From: Chelatococcus caeni
GTDB lineage: Bacteria; Pseudomonadota; Alphaproteobacteria; Rhizobiales; Beijerinckiaceae
Length of the DNA stretch: 64,000 nucleotides
NCBI RefSeq assembly: GCF_014196925.1
Contig: NZ_JACIEN010000004.1
Location: 248,001-312,000 of the forward strand
Direction: 5' to 3'
Under the pieces are notes generated by a model. It was not told where the DNA came from and made no database searches. It saw only the letters and a program-made list of their open reading frames with translations. Below are positions 37,700 to 46,304 of this stretch, one piece after another; within the stretch, counting starts at the first letter, position 1; each line of letters begins with the position of its first letter. The translations under genes were made by a program, and so were the position numbers.

Positions 37700-38074
37700 C
37701 TACGGCGCCAGGGGCGCGCCGCACTTGACGAGGTTGTTATCCTCGTCGAGCACGGCGAATTCGCGCAATCCGTAGCTGGTGTCGGCCACATCCGTGAGCC
37801 GCGGCCAACCTTCCCGCGGCAGGCCCGCGGCCTCGAAAGCCTCCCGCCAGGGCGCAAGATCGCTCACCCTGAGATAGCAGCCGGCGATGTTCTTCGCCGG
37901 CTCCAGCTCGGGAAAGGCGAAGAAATGCAGCTCGATGCCGCCGCGGCGCAGGATCAGGTAGTCCTCGTAGCGATTGGCGAGGGCGAAGCCGCACCGCTCG
38001 TAGAAGGCGATCGTGCGCTCGAAATCGCGGCTGGGCAGAACCGGTATCGCGGTATCCATCGGAATCGTCGGCAT
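37700..38074 (-). CDS. VOC family protein, bleomycin-resistance-like
   Basis: The 124-residue protein begins with TAIPVLPSRDFERTIAFYERCGF and contains GIELHFFAFPELEPAKNIAGCYLRV, the pattern of bleomycin-binding VOC proteins. ATG 38074 follows GGGGGAGCCG. It sits between the TonB receptor and the heme monooxygenase on the same strand with short gaps, so it is probably co-transcribed. A role in heme handling has no direct support. Confidence 0.82.
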   Translation of the reverse strand: MPTIPMDTAIPVLPSRDFERTIAFYERCGFALANRYEDYLILRRGGIELHFFAFPELEPAKNIAGCYLRVSDLAPWREAFEAAGLPREGWPRLTDVADTSYGLREFAVLDEDNNLVKCGAPLAP

Positions 38075-38101
38075 CGGCTCCCCCGGCTGCTGTGACTGCA
38101 A

Positions 38102-40225
38102 CTACTTCGCCGCGAACTTGACGGTGAGCGCGAACTTGGCTGTCAGCCCCGGGCTCGGCTCGGAATTGAGATATTGCGTGTACTGGCGATCGAACACGTT
38201 CTTGACGATGACGTCACCCCGGATCCGGTCGCTGTACTGATAGGAGGCGAACAGGTCGACGAGACCGTAGCCCTTGGTGGGGTTGGACACCGCCTCGCTG
38301 GAATTGTCGACGAAGGTGAGCCGCGTGCCGACCGTCAGCTTGTCGTCGAGGAAGCGCAGACCGAGCGTCGTGCTGACCTGGTCCGGCATGACACTGTTGA
38401 GCGGCATGTTCGTCTGCTTGTTCTTGCCGGTGATATGCGTCGCCGCCAGCGAGATGAAGCCGCCGCCCCAGTCGTAGGCGGCCTCCAGCTCGACGCCGGT
38501 GAGCCGCGCCTTGGCGACGTTCTGGTACTGCTGGTCGTAGAATTCGACGCAAGGCGTGCCGGGGAATCGGCAGAACGCAGCCGGGAAGCCCGGCGCCACC
38601 GGAATCCGGTAGGGGTCGCCGACCTCGACCATGTCGATGAAGTTGGTGACGTTGTTGAGGAAGACGTTGGCCTTGCCGCGGAACTTGTCGTTCTCGGTGA
38701 AGATGCCGTCGTACTGCACGTTGACGCCGGCTTCCCAGGTCTTGGCGACCTCCGGCTTCAGGCCGGGGTTGGGCAGGATGTTGAAGGCCGGGAACGGGTG
38801 CGTGCCGGCGATCAGCGTCTCCGTTACGGTCGGCGCGCGATAGCCCTCGGCATAGGTGCCGTAGAGCTCGATGCCCTCGATCGGCGTGACGCCGACGGTG
38901 ATCTTCGGCGACAGGCGGCTGCCGCTCGATTCATTGCCCCCGCCCTCGAGCTTGTAGTCGTCGAAGCGCAGGGCGCCGATGACGCGCAGCCAGCCGCCGT
39001 AGCGCAGCTCGTCCTGGACGAAGGCTCCGGCGAGGCGCCGCCGGCCCGACGGCGTCAGCGCCGAGGCGAAGCCGCCGGCCGTGTCGGTGGTGGTGACATC
39101 GTCACGCAACGCATCGAAGCCGATGGTCAGCGCATGGTCGACGGCGGCCGTGCTGAAGCGTGCCGTGTTGTAGACGTCGAAGCCGAGGGTGCCGATGTCG
39201 AAGCGCCGCGCCGCGCCGGCACGCGCGCCGAGGAAGCTGTAGGCCGAGGTCGGGTTGATGAGGCGCTGGTCGTCCGTCGTCGTGGCGTAATAGCCCTTGA
39301 TCGACAGGTCGAGCCAGGGCACGTCCGGCCGCTGGAAGCGGTAGCCGAGCGTATAGGTGCCGGTCTGCACCTCGTGGCCGAAGCGCGCACCGACGGCCTG
39401 GCCGGCATCGTTGTAGGCGCTGTTGGTGTAGCTGTACTCCTGGAACAGCGCGGTCGCCGAGATGGTGTGGCCGTCCGCCGGGCGCAGGTTGAACTTGACG
39501 TTGCCGGCCGAGATCTGCGTGCCGGTGTCGCGGATGGTCGTGCCGCTGCCGTCCTTGTAGGGCGTCTCGTTGCGCCAGACGAACTGGCCGAAGATGTCGG
39601 CCGCCGTGCCGAGCCGCGCACCGATCATCGTGCTGTTCAGGAAATTGGCGCCGTTGGTGCCGGCGCCGAGGCGCTGGACGACGCCGATCTGCTCGTCCTC
39701 GTCGAGGACGTCGTCGATGGTGCGCGTGCGGAAGGCGACGACGCCGCCGATGGCGCCCGAGCCGTAGATCGTCGACACCGGACCGCGCGTGATGTCGATG
39801 CCCCCGACGAGCTCGGGATCGAGGTAGAAGCTGCCGTTGGCGCCGTGCCCGCTCTTGCCGTAGTTCTGCCGGGCACCGTCGACGAGCACGGCCACGCGGC
39901 CGAAATCCTGCATGCCGCGGATGTTGATGGCCTGGCCCGGATCGTTGACGTCCGTCGACGTCGTGACGCCCGGCACGCCGAGGAACACGTCCGAGATGCG
40001 CGAGGGCTGCAGGCGGGTGATGTCGCGCTCGCTGACCGTGCTGACGCCCGCCAGCGCATCGATGACCCTGTCCTCGGTCTTCGTCGCCGTGACCGTGATC
40101 TCGTCGAGCGTCACCTCCCCGCCCGGAGCGGCAGCCTGCTGGGCAGCCCCCTCCTGCGCCAGAGCGGCCGACAGAGCCATGAAGGAAACCGTGGCGCAGA
40201 GCGCCGCGCGAGCCATAACGCGCAT
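38102..40225 (-). CDS. TonB-dependent heme/hemoglobin receptor
   Basis: The 707-residue outer-membrane receptor has a signal peptide (residues 1-24), a TonB-box region EITVTATKTEDRV near 40, a plug domain (LQPSRISDVFLGVPGV to about 165) and a 22-strand barrel ending in hydrophobic KFAAK. YRAPTVTET and NPGLKPE match the FRAP/NPNL boxes of heme receptors (HmuR/BhuR family). It faces hemP-hmuTUV across a shared promoter region. A histidine ligand could not be assigned. The frame open to 40330 is not signal-like. Confidence 0.88.
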   Translation of the reverse strand: MRVMARAALCATVSFMALSAALAQEGAAQQAAAPGGEVTLDEITVTATKTEDRVIDALAGVSTVSERDITRLQPSRISDVFLGVPGVTTSTDVNDPGQAINIRGMQDFGRVAVLVDGARQNYGKSGHGANGSFYLDPELVGGIDITRGPVSTIYGSGAIGGVVAFRTRTIDDVLDEDEQIGVVQRLGAGTNGANFLNSTMIGARLGTAADIFGQFVWRNETPYKDGSGTTIRDTGTQISAGNVKFNLRPADGHTISATALFQEYSYTNSAYNDAGQAVGARFGHEVQTGTYTLGYRFQRPDVPWLDLSIKGYYATTTDDQRLINPTSAYSFLGARAGAARRFDIGTLGFDVYNTARFSTAAVDHALTIGFDALRDDVTTTDTAGGFASALTPSGRRRLAGAFVQDELRYGGWLRVIGALRFDDYKLEGGGNESSGSRLSPKITVGVTPIEGIELYGTYAEGYRAPTVTETLIAGTHPFPAFNILPNPGLKPEVAKTWEAGVNVQYDGIFTENDKFRGKANVFLNNVTNFIDMVEVGDPYRIPVAPGFPAAFCRFPGTPCVEFYDQQYQNVAKARLTGVELEAAYDWGGGFISLAATHITGKNKQTNMPLNSVMPDQVSTTLGLRFLDDKLTVGTRLTFVDNSSEAVSNPTKGYGLVDLFASYQYSDRIRGDVIVKNVFDRQYTQYLNSEPSPGLTAKFALTVKFAAK

Positions 40226-40383
40226 GTGATCGAAGCCCCCGAATGTCCGAATTGTCTGGTTCGGCTGGCTGGCTGCGGGCTTCGGGGCCCCGGCTGGCTG
40301 GCGCTGTCGCGCTCCTGCCGAGGAGCGCATTTGCGCTTCCTATACGCCTTGTGTATGCACGTCAATCGAAGCAAATCGACAGT

Positions 40384-40443
40384 AGTTTTGTACTATTCAA
40401 AACTTCTGCAAAGTTGAGAATCGTTCAAAACAAAATTTTGAAC
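40384..40443. promoter_or_regulatory. Two 21-base dyads in the heme-receptor/hemP promoter region
   Basis: AGTTTTG-N7-CAAAACT (40384-40404) and GTTCAAAA-N5-TTTTGAAC (40423-40443) are both perfect, both 21 bases overall, 18 bases apart, in a strongly AT-rich stretch 25-84 bases before hemP. They are the likely iron-responsive operators. They do not match the textbook Irr (TTAGAA/TTCTAA) or E. coli Fur box exactly, so the regulator is left open among Irr, RirA and Fur/Mur. Confidence 0.6.
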
Positions 40444-40467
40444 AGTTAAAAGGAAGCGGCCGCCGCC

Positions 40468-40644
40468 ATGTCCACGCCATCCATGCCTTCCGCGCCGAGC
40501 CAGGCTCCGCTCAAGGCCACCGAGCCGCCCGCCATCGATGTGCGCTCGCTCTTCGCGGGCGGGCGCGAGGTGGTGCTGCTGCACAACGGCGAGCGCTATC
40601 ACCTGCGCATCACGGCCAATGACAAGCTCATCCTGACGAAGTGA
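40468..40644 (+). CDS. hemP: Hemin uptake protein HemP
   Basis: The 58-residue protein has a variable Pro/Ser-rich start and the conserved end FAGGREVVLLHNGERYHLRIT with LILTK as last residues, the HemP family signature. AGGAAG lies 12 bases before ATG 40468. It is the first gene of the heme-import operon; its stop overlaps a GTG start of hmuT. HemP is small, cytosolic and regulatory in other species, where it helps activate the heme-receptor gene. Confidence 0.93.
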   Translation: MSTPSMPSAPSQAPLKATEPPAIDVRSLFAGGREVVLLHNGERYHLRITANDKLILTK

Positions 40645-40649
40645 CCGCC

Positions 40650-41567
40650 ATGACCGGCAGACTGCAACACCTCCTGTCACGGCGCGCCTTGAACGGACTG
40701 CTCGCCACCGCCCTCCTTCTCGCTCCCGCGCCGCTCGCACTGGCGCAGGCGGGCGAACCGCCGGGCGGCAACCGCATCGTCGCCGTCGGCGGCGCGGTCA
40801 CGGAAATCCTCTACGCCCTCGGCCTCGAGGCGCGCATCGCCGCCGTCGACACGACCAGCACATTTCCCGAGCAGGCGCTGAAGGAGAAGCCGAACGTCGG
40901 CTATGTCCGCGCCCTGCCGGCCGAGGGCATCATCGCGCTCAACCCGTCGCACGTCATCGCCATCGGCAATGCCGGGCCGCCCGACGCGATCAGGCTGATC
41001 AAGGAGACGGGCGTGCCCTTCACGCAGCTCCCGGATGAGCCGACGCCCGAGGGGATCGTCGGGAAGATCGAGACCATCGGCCGGCTGACCGGAACGGAGG
41101 CGAAAGCCGATGTGCTTGCCGCCGAGGTGCGCCGCAGCTTCGCCGACCTCGCGGCGACGCGGGAGCGCATCGAGAAGCCGGTCAAGGCCCTCTTCGTCCT
41201 CGCCATGCAGAATGGCCGGCCGCTCGTCGGCGGACACGCCACCTCGGCCGACGCGATCCTGCGCCTCGCGGGTGCGGAGAACGCAGCCGGCGCCATCGAG
41301 GGCTTCAAGCCGATGACGGACGAGGCCATCATCGCCGCGGCGCCGGACGTCATCGTCATGATGGCCAACGGCGGCCATGCGGCCGGTCGCGCCGAGGAGG
41401 TCTTCGCCGCGCCCGCCTTCGCCGGCACGCCGGCGGCGAGCCGGCGGGCGCTCGTGACCATGGACGGGCAACTCGTCCTCGGCTTCGGCCCGCGTGCACC
41501 GCAGGCAGCCGGGGAACTGATGCGCGCCTTCTATCCGGCGCTGGCGACGGGTGAGAAAGCGCCGTGA
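40650..41567 (+). CDS. hmuT: Heme ABC transporter periplasmic binding protein
   Basis: The 305-residue protein has a signal peptide (RRALNGLLATALLLAPAPLALA, to about residue 32) and the TroA/BtuF-like fold with a long backbone helix. IVAVGGAVTEILYALGLEARIAAVDTTSTFP, NVGYVRALPAEGIIALNPSHV and PLVGGHATSADAILRLAGAENAA are HmuT wording. GTG 40641 is an alternative start overlapping hemP. It carries heme from the receptor to HmuUV. Confidence 0.93.
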   Translation: MTGRLQHLLSRRALNGLLATALLLAPAPLALAQAGEPPGGNRIVAVGGAVTEILYALGLEARIAAVDTTSTFPEQALKEKPNVGYVRALPAEGIIALNPSHVIAIGNAGPPDAIRLIKETGVPFTQLPDEPTPEGIVGKIETIGRLTGTEAKADVLAAEVRRSFADLAATRERIEKPVKALFVLAMQNGRPLVGGHATSADAILRLAGAENAAGAIEGFKPMTDEAIIAAAPDVIVMMANGGHAAGRAEEVFAAPAFAGTPAASRRALVTMDGQLVLGFGPRAPQAAGELMRAFYPALATGEKAP

Positions 41568-42658
41568 GCACAGATGCCGCCATGGCCGGCGATGCGATCG
41601 ACGCAGCATTGGCGCGGCGCCGGCTGCGCGTGCTCGTGCTCTTCCTCCTGCTCGGCGCCGGCGTCGTCATCGTCTCGGTGCTATCCATCGGCACCGGGGC
41701 GCTCGCCCTCGCCCCCTCCCGGGTTGTCGCGGTTCTGCGCGCCGTGCTCACCGGGGCGGTGCCGGAGGAGATGGCGCGCGATGCACTCGTCGTCGTCGGC
41801 ATCCGCCTCCCACGGACCCTGCTCGGTCTCCTCGTCGGGGCGGCGCTCGCCGTCTCGGGTGCGTTGATGCAGGGGCTGTTCCGCAACCCGCTCGCCGATC
41901 CCGGCCTTGCCGGCGTCTCCTCCGGGGCCGCCCTCTTCGCCGCCGGCATGATCGTTCTCGGGGAGCGTCTTGTCGCCGTGACCGGCCCCCTGCCCTTCGT
42001 CACATTGCCGATGGCGGCCTTCGGCGGCGCGCTTCTCACCACCTTCACGCTCTATCGCATCGCGACCCGCGCCGGCCGCACCTCCGTCGCGACATTGCTC
42101 CTCGCCGGCGTCGCGCTCGGGGCGCTCGCCGGCGCGCTCACGGGGGTGCTCACCTTCCTCAGCGACGACCGGCAGCTGCGCGACCTCACCTTCTGGTCCC
42201 TCGGCAGCCTCGGCGGCGCCACCTGGGCGAAGACGGCGACGGTCGCTCCGGCCATCCTGCCCGTGCTCGCTGCCGTGCCGTTCCTCGCCCGCGGGCTCAA
42301 CGCCCTGGCACTGGGCGAAGCGGAGGCCTTTCACCTCGGCATCGCCGTCGAGCGGCTGAAGCAGGTGGCGATCCTCCTGGTCGCCATCGCCGTCGGCGCC
42401 TCGGTCGCCGTCTCGGGCATCATCGGCTTCGTCGGCATCGTCGTGCCGCATCTGCTGCGCCTCGCCATCGGCCCCGACCACCGCGTGCTGCTGCCTGCGA
42501 GCGCCCTCCTCGGCGGCATGCTGCTCGTGCTCTCCGACATGCTGGCACGCACGCTCGTCCAGCCCGCGGAACTGCCCATCGGCATCGTCACCGCGGCTAT
42601 CGGCGCGCCCTTCTTCCTCTGGCTGCTGCTCGCCGGCCGTCGGAGCCTCGCCCTATGA
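41564..42658 (+). CDS. hmuU: Heme ABC transporter permease
   Basis: The 364-residue FecCD-family permease has nine to ten helices. RLPRTLLGLLVGAALAVSGALMQGLFRNPLADPGLAGVSSGA is the family signature, and GIIGFVGIVVPHLLRLAIGPDHRVLLPASALLGG is the ATPase-docking end. GTG 41564 overlaps the hmuT stop by four bases. An N-terminal hydrophilic extension of about 25 residues precedes helix one. It forms the heme channel with HmuV. Confidence 0.93.
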   Translation: MSTDAAMAGDAIDAALARRRLRVLVLFLLLGAGVVIVSVLSIGTGALALAPSRVVAVLRAVLTGAVPEEMARDALVVVGIRLPRTLLGLLVGAALAVSGALMQGLFRNPLADPGLAGVSSGAALFAAGMIVLGERLVAVTGPLPFVTLPMAAFGGALLTTFTLYRIATRAGRTSVATLLLAGVALGALAGALTGVLTFLSDDRQLRDLTFWSLGSLGGATWAKTATVAPAILPVLAAVPFLARGLNALALGEAEAFHLGIAVERLKQVAILLVAIAVGASVAVSGIIGFVGIVVPHLLRLAIGPDHRVLLPASALLGGMLLVLSDMLARTLVQPAELPIGIVTAAIGAPFFLWLLLAGRRSLAL

Positions 42659-43452
42659 CCGCCGTCGTCACCGCCACCGGCATCAGCCTCGAGGCCGCCG
42701 GCCGGACGATCCTCGCGCCGACGGATCTCGCACTCGCTGCCGGCGAGCTCACCGTCGTCATCGGGCCGAACGGCGCCGGCAAGTCGACGCTGCTCAGGGT
42801 TCTTGCCGCAGAGGTCGCGCCGGCGAGCGGCACGGTCGTCTATGGCGAAACGCCGGTCGCCGCGATGCCGCCGTGGCGCCTCGCTGCGAAACGCGCCGTG
42901 CTGCCGCAGAGCGCGCAGCTCGCCTTCCCGTTCACCGTCGCCGAGGTGGTGCGCCTGGGGCTCGACGGGGCCGGCAATGCGGCCGAGCGGATGGACATGA
43001 TGCGCCGCGCGCTCGCCGCCGCCGATGTCGCGCATCTCGCCGGTCGCAACTACCAGACCCTCTCTGGCGGTGAGCAGCAGCGGGTGCAGTTCGCCCGCGT
43101 GCTGGGCCAGCTCATGGTCGGCGGCAGGCGGGAGAAGCACCTCGCGCTCTTCCTCGACGAGCCGGTCGCGAGCCTCGATCTCAGGCATCAGCTCGGCCTG
43201 CTCGAGCACGCCCGGCGCCTCGCCGGCGAGGGCGTCGCCGTGCTCGCCATCCTGCACGACCTCAACCTCGCCGCCGCCTATGGCGACCGGCTCGTCGTGA
43301 TGAAGGCGGGCGCCGTCTTCGCCGACGGTTCCCCGGAGACGGTCCTGACCGACGCGCTCCTGCGCGACGTCTTCGATGTCCGGCTGAGCGTCGGTGCCGT
43401 GCCGGCAACCCCCTTCGTGCTGCCCCGCCCGTCTGCCGGCGGCGCGGCCTGA
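42655..43452 (+). CDS. hmuV: Heme ABC transporter ATP-binding protein
   Basis: The 265-residue ATPase has Walker A GPNGAGKST (about residues 41-49), the HmuV stretch RAVLPQSAQLAFPFTVAEVVRLG, signature LSGGEQQRVQFARVL, Walker B LFLDEPVASLD and AILHDLNLAAAYGD. ATG 42655 overlaps the hmuU stop as ATGA. It completes hemP-hmuT-hmuU-hmuV. The gene converges with the P-type ATPase 22 bases on. Confidence 0.94.
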   Translation: MTAVVTATGISLEAAGRTILAPTDLALAAGELTVVIGPNGAGKSTLLRVLAAEVAPASGTVVYGETPVAAMPPWRLAAKRAVLPQSAQLAFPFTVAEVVRLGLDGAGNAAERMDMMRRALAAADVAHLAGRNYQTLSGGEQQRVQFARVLGQLMVGGRREKHLALFLDEPVASLDLRHQLGLLEHARRLAGEGVAVLAILHDLNLAAAYGDRLVVMKAGAVFADGSPETVLTDALLRDVFDVRLSVGAVPATPFVLPRPSAGGAA

Positions 43453-43474
43453 GGCCCCGGGCCCGCCGGAGAAC

Positions 43475-46234
43475 TCACCGGGAGACGAGGCGCTTTTCGA
43501 CTTCCACGATCACGAGGAGCGCCACGCCGACGGCGATGATCGCCAGCCCGTCGGTGAAGGATACCGGGCTGCTGCCGAAGACCGTCTGCATGAAGGGCAG
43601 GTAGGTGAAGGCCAGCTGCGCCACGACGACGGTCGCGAGCCCCATGAGCACGGCGGGCGTGCCGAGGACGCCCTGGAGGGTCAGCGACGTGCCGTGCACG
43701 TAGCGGACGCTGAACAGGTAGAAGATCTCCATCACGACGATGGTGTTGACGGCCATCGTGCGCGCGGTCTCGACGGAGAGGCCCCGGGCGCTCGCCCAGG
43801 CATAGATGCCGAAGGTGCCGGCGACCATCAGGAAGGAGACGAAGAGGATACGCCACAGCAGGCGCCCGGACAGCAGCGGCTGGCCGGCCGGGCGCGCGGG
43901 GCGCCGCATGGCGCCGGGCTCCGTCGGCTCGAAGGCGAGGGTGAGGCCGAGAGCGACCGCGGTGATCATGTTGATCCACAGGATCTGGACGGGCGTGATG
44001 GGAAGGGTGAGGCCGAAGAGGATGGCGAGGATGATGGTGAAGGCCTCGCCGCCGTTCGTCGGCAGCGTCCAGGCAATCACCTTGGTCAGATTGTCGTAGA
44101 CCGTGCGCCCCTCGCGCACGGCCGCGACGATGGAGGCGAAATTGTCGTCGGCGAGGACCATCTCGCTCGCCTCCTTCGCCGCTTCCGTGCCCTTGCCGCC
44201 CATGGCGACGCCGACATCCGCCCGCTTCAGGGCCGGGGCGTCGTTCACGCCGTCGCCGGTCATGGCGATGATGGAGCCGTCCTGCTGCAGCGCCTCCACG
44301 AGGCGCAGCTTGTGCTCGGGGCTGGTGCGGGCGAAGACGGTGGCCTCACGCGTGTACCTGCCAAACTCGTCGGCGTCGGCGGCGTCGAGGTCCTGGCCGG
44401 TCACCGCCTTCGGGTCGTCCGCGAGGCCGAGCTGGAGCGCGATGGCACGCGCGGTCGCCGCATGGTCGCCGGTGATCATCTTGACCTTGATGCCCGCCGC
44501 CCGGCATTCGGCGATGGCCGCCATCGCCTCCGGGCGCGGCGGATCGATCAGCCCGACGAGACCGAGCAGCGTGAGGTCGCGCTCGACATCGTCCGACGCC
44601 AACTCGCGGGCGCCCTCGCCCATCGTGCGGCGCGCGAGCGCGATGACGCGCTGCCCGTCAGCCGCAAGGGCATCGATCCGGCCGTGCCAGGCCGCGCGAT
44701 CGATCGGCTGTTCGCCATCGAGGGTCGCCACGCGCGTCGCCATGGCGACGATGCGCTCGGGCGCGCCCTTCACATAGGCCACGGGCGGGTGCCCGTTGCG
44801 GGCGTGCAAGGTCGCCATGTAGCGGTGACGGGAATCGAACGGCACCTCGTCAAGGCGGACAAAGCCGGCGCGCGCCGCGGCTGTGTCGTGCCCCGCCTTC
44901 ATGGCGAGCGACACCAGCGCCCCTTCCATCGGATCGCCGTCGACGATCCAGTCTCCGTCCCGCCGCCGCAGCTGCGCGTCGTTGCACAGCAAGGCCGCGA
45001 GCGAGAGCTCCTCCAGCACCGGATCGGCGGCCGGATCGAGTTCCCGCCCGTCCTTCGCCCAGAAGTCGCCCTCAGGCCGGTAGCCCGTGCCGTCGACCCT
45101 GATGTCGCGGTCGGCGGTGACGACCGCGCTCACCATCATCTCGTTGCGGGTCAGGGTGCCGGTCTTGTCCGAGCAGATCACGGAGACCGAGCCCAGCGTC
45201 TCCACGGCCGGGAGCCGCCGGATGATGGCGTTGCGGCGGGCCATGCGCTGCACGCCGACGGCGAGCGTGATCGTCATGACGGCCGGCAGGCCTTCCGGGA
45301 TGGCGGCGACGGCAAGGCCCACCACCGCCATGAAGGCATCGTCGAGGCCATAGGACTGCACGAGCACGGCATAGCCGAAGACGAGAGCCGAGATGCCGAG
45401 CACCGCGACCGAGATCTGCCGCGCGAACTCGTCCATCTGGCGCACGAGCGGCGTGGTGAGCTGCTCGACGGCACCGATCATCGTGCTGATGCGGCCGAGC
45501 TCCGTCGCGGCGCCCGTCGCGACGACGACGCCCGTGCCCTGGCCCGCGGTGACGAAGGTGCCGGAGAAGGCCATCGACACGCGATCGCCGAGGGCCGCAT
45601 CGACGTCGACGGGATTCAGCGCCTTGTCGACCGGAACGGATTCGCCCGTAAGGATGGCCTCGTCCACACGCAGGCTGCGCGCCTTGACGAGGCGCAGGTC
45701 GGCCGGCACCCGGTCGCCCGCCTCGAGCAGGACGATGTCGCCCGGCACGGCCTCGTCCGCCGCGATCGTCACGCGCCGGCCGTCGCGGATCACGGAGGCG
45801 TGCGGATCGATCATCGCGCGGATGGCCTCGAGCGCCTCCTCCGCGCGGCCCTCCTGGACGAAGCCGATGATCGCGTTGACGACGACGACGGCGGCGATGA
45901 CGAGGGCGTCGGTCTCGTGGCCGATCACCGCCGCAAGCACGGCCGCGCCGAGCAGCACGTAGATGAGCAGGTTGTGAAACTGCAGCAGGAAGCGCGTGAG
46001 CACGCTGCGCCGCTGCCCCTGGGGCAGGCGGTTGGGGCCGAAGCGTTCGAGGCGTCGCGCCACCTCCGCCTCGCCGAGGCCGTCCGGACACGATCCGGCC
46101 GCCTGCAGCGCCTCGGCCGGCGTGACGGCATGCCAGGCCCGGTCGAGATCCAGCACGGCCTGCTCCACGCAGGCGCCGGCCTGGGCAGGACGGGCCGACG
46201 GCGTGGCATCGGGTGTGGAAGTCAGGCTGCGCAT
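43475..46234 (-). CDS. P2-type cation-transporting ATPase
   Basis: The 919-residue pump has an N-terminal cation-ATPase domain, TGES in the actuator domain, the phosphorylation motif DKTGTLT, KGAPE for nucleotide binding, TGDGVNDAPAL, and about ten helices. IPEGLP in helix 4, the Glu of NGGEAF in helix 5, and Asn and Thr of INMIT in helix 6 match calcium-pump ligands, but the helix-6 Asp is Ala here. The ion could be Ca2+, Na+ or another. ATG 46234 with AGAGGAG is preferred over GTG 46261. Confidence 0.88.
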   Translation of the reverse strand: MRSLTSTPDATPSARPAQAGACVEQAVLDLDRAWHAVTPAEALQAAGSCPDGLGEAEVARRLERFGPNRLPQGQRRSVLTRFLLQFHNLLIYVLLGAAVLAAVIGHETDALVIAAVVVVNAIIGFVQEGRAEEALEAIRAMIDPHASVIRDGRRVTIAADEAVPGDIVLLEAGDRVPADLRLVKARSLRVDEAILTGESVPVDKALNPVDVDAALGDRVSMAFSGTFVTAGQGTGVVVATGAATELGRISTMIGAVEQLTTPLVRQMDEFARQISVAVLGISALVFGYAVLVQSYGLDDAFMAVVGLAVAAIPEGLPAVMTITLAVGVQRMARRNAIIRRLPAVETLGSVSVICSDKTGTLTRNEMMVSAVVTADRDIRVDGTGYRPEGDFWAKDGRELDPAADPVLEELSLAALLCNDAQLRRRDGDWIVDGDPMEGALVSLAMKAGHDTAAARAGFVRLDEVPFDSRHRYMATLHARNGHPPVAYVKGAPERIVAMATRVATLDGEQPIDRAAWHGRIDALAADGQRVIALARRTMGEGARELASDDVERDLTLLGLVGLIDPPRPEAMAAIAECRAAGIKVKMITGDHAATARAIALQLGLADDPKAVTGQDLDAADADEFGRYTREATVFARTSPEHKLRLVEALQQDGSIIAMTGDGVNDAPALKRADVGVAMGGKGTEAAKEASEMVLADDNFASIVAAVREGRTVYDNLTKVIAWTLPTNGGEAFTIILAILFGLTLPITPVQILWINMITAVALGLTLAFEPTEPGAMRRPARPAGQPLLSGRLLWRILFVSFLMVAGTFGIYAWASARGLSVETARTMAVNTIVVMEIFYLFSVRYVHGTSLTLQGVLGTPAVLMGLATVVVAQLAFTYLPFMQTVFGSSPVSFTDGLAIIAVGVALLVIVEVEKRLVSR

Positions 46235-46304
46235 GCCGTCGGGCTCCTCTGCAGCGCCCACCGCGGCATCAGGCGCGGTGGGCCGATGGCGATGAAGGTC
46301 GGAC

